NCBI GenBank assembly: GCA_019314185.1
Contig: JAFCZU010000211.1
Coordinates: forward strand, 1 to 6,770
DNA from: Deltaproteobacteria bacterium
GTDB lineage: Bacteria > Desulfobacterota > Desulfobacteria > Desulfobacterales > ETH-SRB1
DNA: 6,770 bases
Direction: 5' to 3'
Shown: positions 1 through 5,680 of the stretch, one piece after another
Numbering within the stretch: position 1 is the stretch's first letter
Layout of the letters: every line of letters begins with the position of its first letter
Position numbers and translations under genes: made by a program
The notes under the pieces: model-generated
Seen by the model: only the letters and a program-made list of their open reading frames with translations
Told to the model about the DNA's origin: nothing
Databases searched by the model: none

Positions 1-316
1 GACCACAACCTTGGTCGTTCTGTATTAGGCTTTTGTATTGTAACACTTGGCCTCTTTACTGCAAACGGGTTTTATCCAATTGATTTTGCGTACCGGTTTG
101 GCAAGAAACGGCATTCTAAAAGTCCTGAAGAAAACATAGGAGATCCCAGAAGCATAAGCGGCCAAAGAAGTTTTGAAGCAAAGCATTGCACCAAACTTGA
201 ATTAGCTCTAATGATGATTCAAAGCACTATCGATTGTGGTATCGTGCCAGGGTATGTTTTGTTTGACAGCTGGTATGCCTGGTCAGTGCTTATCAATGGG
301 ATTCGAAACATCAATA
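1..316 (+). pseudogene. IS4-family transposase, middle fragment (5' cut by window edge, 3' disrupted)
   Basis: Frame 1 is open from the first base and continues as transposase-like protein to about base 316. It then runs into a foreign element and meets a TAG at 340-342. Recognisable parts are a segment with AYRFGKKR and the stretch GYVLFDSWYAWSVLIN, whose FDSW Asp fits the second catalytic Asp of the DDE/RNase H fold in IS4-like transposases. The missing downstream part, with the catalytic Glu motif, reappears in another frame from base 480, so the gene is broken and cannot make an active enzyme. The N-terminal part and first Asp lie outside the window. The family assignment rests on remembered family motifs, not a search; the exact IS subgroup is not determined. 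Confidence 0.85.
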
Positions 317-479
317 CTCAAGTTTCGCACCCTTTAATTTAGCCAAAGCGTTAGACGGCAAGGGTTAAAAATAAATTTTAAACCGAAATATACTGCCTGT
401 GGTTTTTACAACGGCGCCAATCAATTTTTCAACCCTTACCGTCTTGATATTGATAGAAATCAAGGGTGCGAAACTTGAG
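317..479. mobile_element. MITE-like palindromic element with IS-like ends
   Basis: A perfect 18-bp inverted repeat bounds this 163-bp element: CTCAAGTTTCGCACCCTT at 317-334 and its complement AAGGGTGCGAAACTTGAG at 462-479. The similarity extends inward imperfectly: AGACGGCAAGGGTT (353-366) pairs with the complement of AACCCTTACCGTCT (431-444). The element is therefore a long imperfect palindrome. Read on the plus strand, the right end encodes ...NPYRLDIDRNQGCET followed by a stop at 476-478. This resembles IS transposase C-termini that end inside the terminal repeat (inference). It carries no transposase of its own and sits inside a transposase gene. No target duplication is seen (aacatcaata on the left, gaagtatgtt on the right), which fits an insertion accompanied by a deletion. 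Confidence 0.7.
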
Positions 480-701
480 GAAGTATGTTTCAAAGAATGT
501 AAGCAGTTGCTTGATCTTGGCAAAGATCAAAGCAACAACTTTGATGCTCAAGTCTTTGCAACTACAGCCAGTTTTCTGAAGCATAATATTTTGAGTTTCT
601 TGAACGAGACGGAAAACTACAGCACTCTGGTCAGTCTGTTTGAACATCTCGCTGACGATTCTGCCGTTATTTCCCCAACTGTTGCCCGAAGGTTTTCCTA
701 A
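480..701 (+). pseudogene. IS4-family transposase, C-terminal fragment
   Basis: Starting directly after the inserted element, frame 3 reads EVCFKECKQLLDLGKDQSNN and onward to a stop at 699-701. The first residues fit the E-(6)-K half of the Y-(2)-R-(3)-E-(6)-K signature of IS4-family transposases, so this is the missing C-terminal catalytic half of the 1-316 fragment. The region between the FDSW Asp and this Glu, normally of the order of 100 or more residues, is absent, so a deletion accompanied the insertion. The last ten residues (ISPTVARRFS) do not resemble what normally follows, suggesting the 3' end is also damaged. An apparent start at 399 lies inside the inserted element and is not a real start. 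Confidence 0.8.
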
Positions 702-734
702 CTGCCAATATGCTTCTCGATAGGATTGAAATAT

Positions 735-764
735 TTGCGTTTATGCTGTTTTTTATGGTAGAAT
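735..764 (+). promoter_or_regulatory. possible sigma-70 type promoter of the GDPD gene
   Basis: TTGCGT at 735-740 and TAGAAT at 759-764 are separated by 18 bp. The -10 box differs from consensus at one position; the -35 box matches at only three. The site lies about 55 bp upstream of the start codon at 819, in the AT-rich gap after the transposase remnant. It is a weak motif-only call. Confidence 0.3.
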
Positions 765-818
765 TATAAAAATGAGTAATTGTATCTTAATTAAAGAGTT
801 AAATGGAGAATAAATAAT

Positions 819-1505
819 ATGATAATAATGGGACATCGCGGGGCTGCGGCTATTGAGCCGGAGAATACTCTGCTATCTATTAAAAAGGCAATGGATATTG
901 GTGTAGATGCTGTGGAAATTGACGTACATCTGAGCAAGGACAACGAGCTAATTGTAATACATGATTCAACTCTTGATCGGACGACCAACGGAACCGGACT
1001 GGTTAATAATTATACTTTATCTGAACTAAAAAAGTATGATGCCGGAAAGGGTGAGTCTGTTCCAACTCTTCAGGAAGTTATGGAATTAACCGATAAAAAG
1101 GTTAAGCTTGTAATTGAGCTTAAGGAGAACGGCACAGAAAGAATAGTTGCTGAACAGATAAAAAAGAACGGTTTTGAAGACAATGTTTATGTTATTTCAT
1201 TCTGGCACAGACTTGTAAAAAACGTTAAGGAAATAGATAGCAATATTAAAACAGGCGTTCTCATGGTTGGATGTCCTGTTGACACAAGTATTGCAGATCA
1301 GGCATTGGCTGATGCGCTGGTTATGAAATATAATTTTGTTGACGCGGAATTTGTTGAATTATCTCATAAGAACGGTTTGAAGGTTTTTATATGGAATATA
1401 GATATTCCAGATCTTGTTAAGCCTTTTGCCGATATTGGTGTTGATGGTATTGGAAGCAATAACCCCGGCATACTGGTAGATTACTTCGGGCGATCAGGGA
1501 TATAG
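819..1505 (+). CDS. glycerophosphodiester phosphodiesterase, cytoplasmic GDPD family
   Basis: The 228-residue protein is predicted to hydrolyse glycerophosphodiesters, the deacylated phospholipid headgroups, to glycerol 3-phosphate and an alcohol. The GDPD TIM-barrel signature is complete: GHRG (5-8) with the catalytic His6 and Arg7, EPENT (13-17), the metal-binding EIDVH (Glu33, Asp35), the second catalytic His in VIHD (His48), DRTTNG (53-58), IELKEN with Glu100 and Lys102, and a C-terminal FIWNID (Trp192) followed by GVDGIGSNNP. The length is normal for a short cytoplasmic UgpQ-type enzyme, and no signal peptide is visible. The start at 819 is supported by GGAGAA at 805-810, eight bases upstream; an internal Met4 at 828 is the alternative. 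The gene is followed 45 bp later by a small membrane protein on the same strand. Substrate preference cannot be read from the sequence. Confidence 0.94.
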   Translation: MIIMGHRGAAAIEPENTLLSIKKAMDIGVDAVEIDVHLSKDNELIVIHDSTLDRTTNGTGLVNNYTLSELKKYDAGKGESVPTLQEVMELTDKKVKLVIELKENGTERIVAEQIKKNGFEDNVYVISFWHRLVKNVKEIDSNIKTGVLMVGCPVDTSIADQALADALVMKYNFVDAEFVELSHKNGLKVFIWNIDIPDLVKPFADIGVDGIGSNNPGILVDYFGRSGI

Positions 1506-1550
1506 TCAACCCGGGTTCAAATTTCTTAGTAAAGGAAGAATTCGCATAAT

Positions 1551-1892
1551 ATGAATCCTTATATTGTAATCAGTATTTTTACTCTGCTCGCCGGTTTTTC
1601 ATGGGTTGTGCTTTCCTATGATCATTATGCTAAACTTAAAAATTGGCATATTAGCAAATGGTATAAAAAAAATACTTCTCTGCTAAAAACTGCCAGCTTT
1701 ATTTCTTTACCAGGTTCAGCGCTCGCTTCTACTTACCTGTTTCAGTGGTGGAGCCCATTTATAGTACTTATTGTTGGTTTTTTTTTAGCTCAGTTAATGA
1801 CAAGTATATTTAAAAAGAATGTACAATACATAGCATTAGTGGGTGTTCCAATCTTCCTTTTTATAGGTATAATAATTTTACACAACATTTAA
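1551..1892 (+). CDS. small multi-pass membrane protein of unknown function
   Basis: I do not recognise this 113-residue protein. Hydrophobic stretches at about 3-22, 45-64 (weaker), 67-86 and 93-111 suggest three or four membrane helices. A basic, Trp/Tyr-rich loop lies at 27-42 (KLKNWHISKWYKK), which by the positive-inside rule would face the cytoplasm. There is no cleavable signal peptide, no cysteine and no obvious catalytic motif. A ribosome binding site AGGAAG at 1533-1538 precedes the ATG, with a slightly long spacer of 12 bases. It follows the phosphodiesterase gene by 45 bp with no terminator visible between, so co-transcription is likely. Function is unknown. Confidence 0.75.
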   Translation: MNPYIVISIFTLLAGFSWVVLSYDHYAKLKNWHISKWYKKNTSLLKTASFISLPGSALASTYLFQWWSPFIVLIVGFFLAQLMTSIFKKNVQYIALVGVPIFLFIGIIILHNI

Positions 1893-1992
1893 GCTAAAAT
1901 GAGCATTTCGAATTGATCAAGGATTAAAAAGCATAGAAACAGATTGATGTGCCAGAATATAACGTTTTTAAGTTTAAGCAGCTGGTACTGGA

Positions 1993-2247
1993 TTATAACG
2001 AAACTCTTGCTTGTGATAGGCAGTTAATATCTGGAGTAAAAGTGAAATTAAAGGCTCTTAAGATAAATGCACCAAGCACCAGTCTTATTGCTATAGCTAA
2101 GATTTGCAATTCAATCTTGTCTAAATTTTTTCGTAAAAAGATGACTTCTCGTATGTTTTCAGGATAAACCGTTCGAAAAAACTTTATGAAACTTTCAAAG
2201 TTTTTGGTTTCATCTTCTGACAACCAATCCCATTCGTATTTGAGAAA
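1993..2247 (-). other. open frame in line with the rhomboid gene: possible degraded extension or small CDS
   Basis: Directly after the rhomboid stop codon (TAA at 2248-2250, minus strand) the same frame stays open for 84 codons to a stop at about 1993. It reads FLKYEWDWLSEDETKNF, then FESFIKFFRTVYPENIREV, then a Leu/Ile-rich stretch. The composition (acidic and aromatic N-terminal half, LRKNLDKIELQ helix, hydrophobic end) looks more protein-like than the competing plus-strand frame at 1949-2167. There is no ATG and no Shine-Dalgarno sequence; the only start inside is a TTG at 2223. It could be a lost C-terminal extension of the rhomboid protein, a decayed separate gene, or chance. I do not recognise a family. 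Confidence 0.3.
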
Positions 2248-3219
2248 TTATGGCTGAATAGCAACCTTTAACAATAAATCACCTCGTTGCCCGTGGAGCA
2301 CGTCTTTCCCCATTCCTTTCAGCTTCAGCAAACTTCCTTCTTTCATGCCCGGTGGAACGATTACTTTAAAAAGCCTTTTCTGGAAACCCCAGGGTATGTT
2401 TACCAGCTTCCGGGTTCCTGCAATGGCTTCAAGGTGTGTAATAGTAATTATACCATAAAGGTTCGGGTCATTTGCCATCCCGACAGGCCGGACAACCTGC
2501 AGGCGGTAAGACTTCTTTTTTTCGGTCATCTTGCGCAGCCTGTCGCTGATACCGCCTCCGGGCAAAAGAAGAAATAGTTTTAAAAAGATCATTCCAAAAA
2601 TAAATCCACCTATATGAGCCCACCACGCAATGCCTGCCATTTGACCGTGGCTTCCCGCGGTACTGAGGAGCTGAACAACAAACCAGAAGCCTAAAAAGAA
2701 AAATGCGGGTATTTCAACAAAATAGGGTATAAAAAATATCGGTATAAGAGTCAGTATCCTTGCTTTTGGAAAGAGGACAAAATAGGCTCCCATTACTCCT
2801 GCAATTGCGCCGCTTGCCCCAATTATAGGCATTGTGGAGTGGTAGTTGAAAGCAAGGTGGGAAAAGCCTGACGTAAGACCGCATATCATATAAAAAGTTA
2901 GATAGCGCAAGGGACCTAGACGATCTTCAATATTATCGCCGAAAATATAAAGAAACCACATGTTGCTCAGAAGGTGCCAGAAACCACCGTGAAGAAACAT
3001 GAAGGTAATGAGTGAGACAAGCTGCTGGCCTGTCGTAAAATAAGATGTAATTTGCGGAATGGTGTAACGAGCCGGCACAAATCCGTATATGTATATGAAG
3101 CGTTCCAGCCCTGAACCCTGAGAAAGCTCCACCAAAAATAATACCACGTTGACGGCGATAAGGGTAGTGTTGACTATAGGATAGTTTCTGGTGGGAATTG
3201 TGTCACGGATAGGTATCAT
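2248..3219 (-). CDS. rhomboid-family intramembrane serine protease fused to a DnaJ C-terminal domain
   Basis: This 323-residue inner-membrane protein should cleave transmembrane substrates within or near the bilayer. Residues 1-220 form a rhomboid domain with about six helices. They carry the HxxxN oxyanion element (His82, Asn86 in HLLSN), the catalytic serine in GASGAIAG (Ser136) and the catalytic His in AHIGG (His202), so the Ser-His dyad is intact. The N-terminus MIPIRDTIPTRNYPIVN is typical of this bacterial subfamily. A basic linker (225-240) leads to residues 250-323, which resemble the second beta-sandwich of the DnaJ/Hsp40 C-terminal domain: VIVPPGMKEGSLLKLKGMG followed by GQRGDLLLKV. 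There is no J domain or zinc finger. The ATG lies 12 bp after the cbiR stop and lacks a clear ribosome binding site, suggesting translational coupling. The substrate is unknown. Confidence 0.9.
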   Translation of the reverse strand: MIPIRDTIPTRNYPIVNTTLIAVNVVLFLVELSQGSGLERFIYIYGFVPARYTIPQITSYFTTGQQLVSLITFMFLHGGFWHLLSNMWFLYIFGDNIEDRLGPLRYLTFYMICGLTSGFSHLAFNYHSTMPIIGASGAIAGVMGAYFVLFPKARILTLIPIFFIPYFVEIPAFFFLGFWFVVQLLSTAGSHGQMAGIAWWAHIGGFIFGMIFLKLFLLLPGGGISDRLRKMTEKKKSYRLQVVRPVGMANDPNLYGIITITHLEAIAGTRKLVNIPWGFQKRLFKVIVPPGMKEGSLLKLKGMGKDVLHGQRGDLLLKVAIQP

Positions 3220-3231
3220 TTGCTTTATTTT

Positions 3232-4050
3232 TTAACGCAGGTAGCGCTTATTCCAGCATTTTTCCAGACATTTTAGCGATGCTTGCAAGTTGTCGTATGA
3301 AAATACTTCTATTATTGCTGTTCCAGTATATGTTTTTAATATTTGTATAATATCTGATGTTTCATTGTCTGTTAATTTGTCGAGCGATAAGTGATCGACG
3401 TTATCTTTAACACCGTGAAAATGCATGATTGATGTTCTGTCGTGATATTTGTCGAAAGGTTCTTTAATGTCTGCATTCATCCGAATAAGATGGCCTGTAT
3501 CAATACATGCTGATAGATTTAAAGAAGATATAATCTCTTCTGCCCATTCAAAAGGATACATCAGGTTTTCAATTGCTATTGATCTGCTTTTTATTCCGGT
3601 TGAGAGCAAGAGTTCCATGCTTTCATAAATACGTTCCCGCCATTTATTTACAATATCTTTATCGCTGGAATTCTCATTGTATGCCTCATCATACGAAAGA
3701 TGGAGAGTAAAGATGGACGGAGCAAGAGGAAGGGTAAGATCAACGACATCCTTAATAGTCTCAACCGCTCGGCGCCGGATTGATGGATCCTTATCTCCGA
3801 GATAAATATCCAAAGGCAGATGAATATCATAAGTAATGTCAAATTCCTCTGCAAGCATGGAAAGCTCTTTTGTTTCGCGCTTTGAAGGAAGGCTGTCATG
3901 AGCGCTTTCAAACAATAGAAGTTCGATTTCATCTAAATATGGACCAAGCATTTTAACATTAGGTATATAATGATCAGGATATATAAATGAGGTGGTTCCC
4001 AGCCTGAATGGATAAGCACTCTTGTATGATTTAGAAAGAGATGGATACAT
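3232..4050 (-). CDS. cbiR: CbiR-like cobamide-remodelling phosphodiesterase (AP-endonuclease-2-type TIM barrel)
   Basis: The protein is 272 residues from the ATG at 4050; a TTG at 4059 would add three residues, and neither has a good ribosome binding site. It is a xylose-isomerase/AP-endonuclease-2-like TIM barrel with candidate metal ligands in order (numbered from the TTG): His80 in DIHLPLD, His120 in TLHLSYD, Glu164 in IAIENL, Asp187 and His190 in CIDTGH, His213/His215 in MHFHGVKD and Glu251 in IIEVF. The N-terminal FRLGTTSFIYPDHYIPNVK and DEIELLLFES are, to my recollection, typical of CbiR proteins. CbiR hydrolyses the nucleotide-loop phosphodiester of cobamides, so salvaged corrinoids can be rebuilt with another lower ligand. 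cobS lies upstream on the same strand, which supports this over a generic sugar-phosphate isomerase. The rhomboid gene follows 12 bp downstream. Confidence in the fold is high and in CbiR moderate to high. Confidence 0.75.
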   Translation of the reverse strand: MYPSLSKSYKSAYPFRLGTTSFIYPDHYIPNVKMLGPYLDEIELLLFESAHDSLPSKRETKELSMLAEEFDITYDIHLPLDIYLGDKDPSIRRRAVETIKDVVDLTLPLAPSIFTLHLSYDEAYNENSSDKDIVNKWRERIYESMELLLSTGIKSRSIAIENLMYPFEWAEEIISSLNLSACIDTGHLIRMNADIKEPFDKYHDRTSIMHFHGVKDNVDHLSLDKLTDNETSDIIQILKTYTGTAIIEVFSYDNLQASLKCLEKCWNKRYLR

Positions 4051-4094
4051 ATTATTCAAAGTTGATTAGCTAAAATCCAAAATTTTATATCTCA

Positions 4095-4177
4095 GCCCGC
4101 TTTGCTCGAGACGCAAAGAACGCAAAGAGAATTTTATTTTTTTGTTTACCATTGAGAGGACGGTAAACAAAAAGCTT
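4095..4177 (+). repeat. hairpin repeat element, copy A
   Basis: Copy A of an element present twice in inverted orientation in the cobS-cbiR spacer. It begins with GCCCGCTTTGCTC (4095-4107), continues through AGAACGCAAAGAG and TTTTAT, and holds a perfect 12-bp hairpin: TTTTTGTTTACC (4139-4150) pairs with GGTAAACAAAAA (4162-4173). The 11-base loop contains TTGAGAGG (4152-4159). It ends near AAAGCTT (4171-4177). Neither strand has a U-run after the stem, so an ordinary intrinsic terminator is unlikely. Confidence 0.7.
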
Positions 4178-4201
4178 CAGAAGCTTCGCTTCATGTGATG
4201 G

Positions 4202-4221
4202 TATTATATAAAACTATAATA
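4202..4221. repeat. small AT hairpin between the two element copies
   Basis: TATTATA (4202-4208) pairs with TATAATA (4215-4221) around a 6-base loop. It lies in the 102-bp centre between copies A and B, which is otherwise without recognisable coding sense. It could be a chance AT-rich palindrome. Confidence 0.3.
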
Positions 4222-4279
4222 TAAGATCGCCACAATTATCTGAATATCTTAGTTTATCAAAGTTAGCGTGATCTGCCCG

Positions 4280-4368
4280 AAGAGCTTGGGTTTATTAATT
4301 TTCGCCCTCTCAACGAAAATTAATAGGATAAAACCCTCTGCGTTCTCTAATGAGAGGAGCAAATGGGC
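4280..4368 (-). repeat. hairpin repeat element, copy B (inverted)
   Basis: Read on the minus strand, it runs GCCCATTTGCTC (4368-4357), AGAACGCAGAGGG, TTTTAT, a perfect 12-bp hairpin and finally AAGCTCTT, in the same order as copy A. The stem is TATTAATTTTCG (4293-4304) paired with CGAAAATTAATA (4314-4325), and the 9-base loop contains TTGAGAGG on the minus strand (4313-4306). The stem sequence differs almost completely from that of copy A although pairing and loop are kept. Confidence 0.7.
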
Positions 4369-4405
4369 GGTAATATAATACCCTCTGAATAAATACGAGA
4401 AGTCT

Positions 4406-5128
4406 TTAAAAGGAAATCGAAACTATTAAAAAAAGCATTGATTCAATAACTTCGGTCATGGCGCCCAACATGTCGCCTGTAATACATCCAATCCGCTTTT
4501 TATAGTAAAGCAGAATAGCCGTTGTTATGATGATAAAACTCAGGTTTAACAAGGCTCCTCCCCATCCTGTTAAAAAGGAAAGAGCTACAGGTATCAGCAA
4601 TCCCCAAAAGGCGGTGATTTTCAATGAATCGTTAAAAAGATCATGACCGGTTCCGCCCTCAGGTCTGCCGTACTTAAGAAACTTTATGCCGAATAAAACA
4701 CTTCCCCTTGCGTATGCAGGAATAATAATGAGCAATAAACTCCTGTGAACATTTAGGCTTGAGATGCCTCCACATTTAATCGCCAGCGCGCAAACAACGG
4801 CTATAAGCCCCATAACGCCAATCCTGCTGTCTTTCATGATGGCAAGAGCATCTTCTCTGGTTCTGTGTCCTAAAAGACCGTCAGCAGCATCAGCCAGACC
4901 GTCCAGATGAAATGCGCCTGTAATTATTGCAAGAAATATCATATCAAGCGCTGAAGCAACAGGCTTTGACCATAACTGTAAAACAGCAATGTCAAAAACT
5001 GAAACAAGCAAGCCTATGACAATACCAACAACAGGGAAGAACTGTATCATCCCTTTTGGCTCATACGCTCCAGGCTTTCCAACAGGCAGAATTGTTATAA
5101 ATTGTATTGCCGATATAAAATTTTTCAT
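4406..5128 (-). CDS. cobS: adenosylcobinamide-GDP ribazoletransferase (cobalamin synthase)
   Basis: CobS joins adenosylcobinamide-GDP to alpha-ribazole (or its 5'-phosphate), the last step of nucleotide-loop assembly of cobamides, in the inner membrane. At 240 residues it has normal length and five to seven hydrophobic segments. Family motifs are intact: QFITILPV (9-16), FFPVVG (30-35), the Asp-rich GAFHLDGLADAADG (71-84), MKDSRIGVMG (98-107), the Arg-containing PAYARGS (137-143) and ITGDMLGAMTE (216-226). The ATG at 5128 gives the standard N-terminus of the family, but no clear Shine-Dalgarno sequence precedes it. It is the first gene of a minus-strand set, with cbiR 355 bp downstream and a promoter-like site about 26 bp upstream. 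No other cob genes are in the window, so this looks like a salvage locus rather than a full synthesis cluster. Confidence 0.96.
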   Translation of the reverse strand: MKNFISAIQFITILPVGKPGAYEPKGMIQFFPVVGIVIGLLVSVFDIAVLQLWSKPVASALDMIFLAIITGAFHLDGLADAADGLLGHRTREDALAIMKDSRIGVMGLIAVVCALAIKCGGISSLNVHRSLLLIIIPAYARGSVLFGIKFLKYGRPEGGTGHDLFNDSLKITAFWGLLIPVALSFLTGWGGALLNLSFIIITTAILLYYKKRIGCITGDMLGAMTEVIESMLFLIVSISF

Positions 5129-5154
5129 TATGGTTGTGTCTTCAATTTGTAAAG

Positions 5155-5183
5155 ATGATATGTAAAAATTAAAAATATTACAA
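5155..5183 (-). promoter_or_regulatory. sigma-70 type promoter upstream of cobS
   Basis: On the minus strand, TTGTAA (5183-5178) and TATCAT (5160-5155) are separated by exactly 17 bp. The boxes match consensus at four and five of six positions. Transcription would begin about 20 bases before the cobS ATG, leaving too short a leader for a cobalamin riboswitch. Base composition here is very AT-rich, so chance matches are common. Confidence 0.5.
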
Positions 5184-5396
5184 GATATTCATGTTAAACT
5201 TGATAAATTCGTAAAAAGTCGAATTCATAAAACGTTAGACGTTAAGATGTTAAGATGAAATATTTAATTGTCATATCAAACACTTAGTGCTTTATGCCTA
5301 TCGCTTGATACATTTCGCAAACAGCCTTAAACTGAGCGATTTGGGGTTCGATCTACATTGAGGTCTTGCTATGATTTTTAAAATGAATTATATATT
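5184..5396. other. spacer between cobS promoter and the permease remnant, no gene seen
   Basis: Stops occur in all frames at short intervals and no RNA gene is recognisable. A short tandem TTAAGATG TTAAGATG lies at 5242-5257. The distant pair ATCGCT (5300-5305) and AGCGAT (5335-5340) could pair, with a 29-base loop, but is too weak to call. The missing 5' part of the permease gene is not found here, so the truncation predates or coincides with this junction. Confidence 0.5.
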
Positions 5397-5680
5397 AATG
5401 ACGTCGTGAAAAATCCCGTCTACTGCGTTGCAGTGATTATACCAGCGGCTTTCCCTCATGGTTTTACCGCCCTTCGCATCGGCACAAGAACTTCAATTGG
5501 AGTTTTGTTCTTCGTAAAATCGTTTGCAACATCCCATGGACTCGATTTTTTATAATGGATTCGTGGAGCCGTTTTGACTACAATTTGATGTTTTCCGGTA
5601 TTATCGGAATGAGTCTTCTCGGCATACTGCTCTATGAAATATTCAACTACATGGAAAAAATTATGTGCGCATGGAAATTT
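5397..5680 (+). pseudogene. NitT/TauT (TauC/SsuC)-type ABC transporter permease, 3' remnant with a frameshift
   Basis: One frame reads VIIPAAFPHGFTALRIG, TSIGVLFFVKSFATSHGLDF up to about 5549. A second frame continues IMDSWSRFDYNLMFSGIIGM, SLLGILLYEIFNYMEK, CAWKF to 5680. Joined by one added T in the T-run 5546-5551, they form an uninterrupted C-terminal third of an inner-membrane permease of the taurine/sulfonate/nitrate type. It includes the end of the EAA loop (VIIPAAFPH) and the last membrane helix (MFSGIIGMSLLGILLY). The N-terminal two thirds, and any ATPase or binding-protein gene, are absent, and a stop (5379-5381) lies just upstream in the first frame. The ATG at 5555 is an internal Met of this permease, not a gene start, and has no ribosome binding site. 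The remnant is joined in frame to the prenyltransferase that follows. Confidence 0.85.

Noticed and set aside
399..479. Apparent start of a 100-codon gene at 399
   Set aside because: The first 27 codons lie inside the inserted palindromic element; only the part from 480 is transposase.
1949..2167. Plus-strand 72-codon open frame with a GTG start
   Set aside because: There is no ribosome binding site at a useful distance, the composition is not convincing, and the opposite strand in the same place looks more protein-like.
4139..4173. Intrinsic terminator for cobS
   Set aside because: The stem is strong, but neither strand has a U-run after it, and the paired copy at 4293-4325 suggests a repeat element instead.
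4185..4245. Promoter for cbiR in the AT-rich centre of the spacer
   Set aside because: TATAAT-like strings are present on the minus strand but no -35 box lies at acceptable spacing; the composition alone explains them.
5129..5300. Cobalamin riboswitch upstream of cobS
   Set aside because: No B12-box-like sequence or suitable multi-stem fold was seen, and the likely promoter lies only about 26 bp from the start codon.
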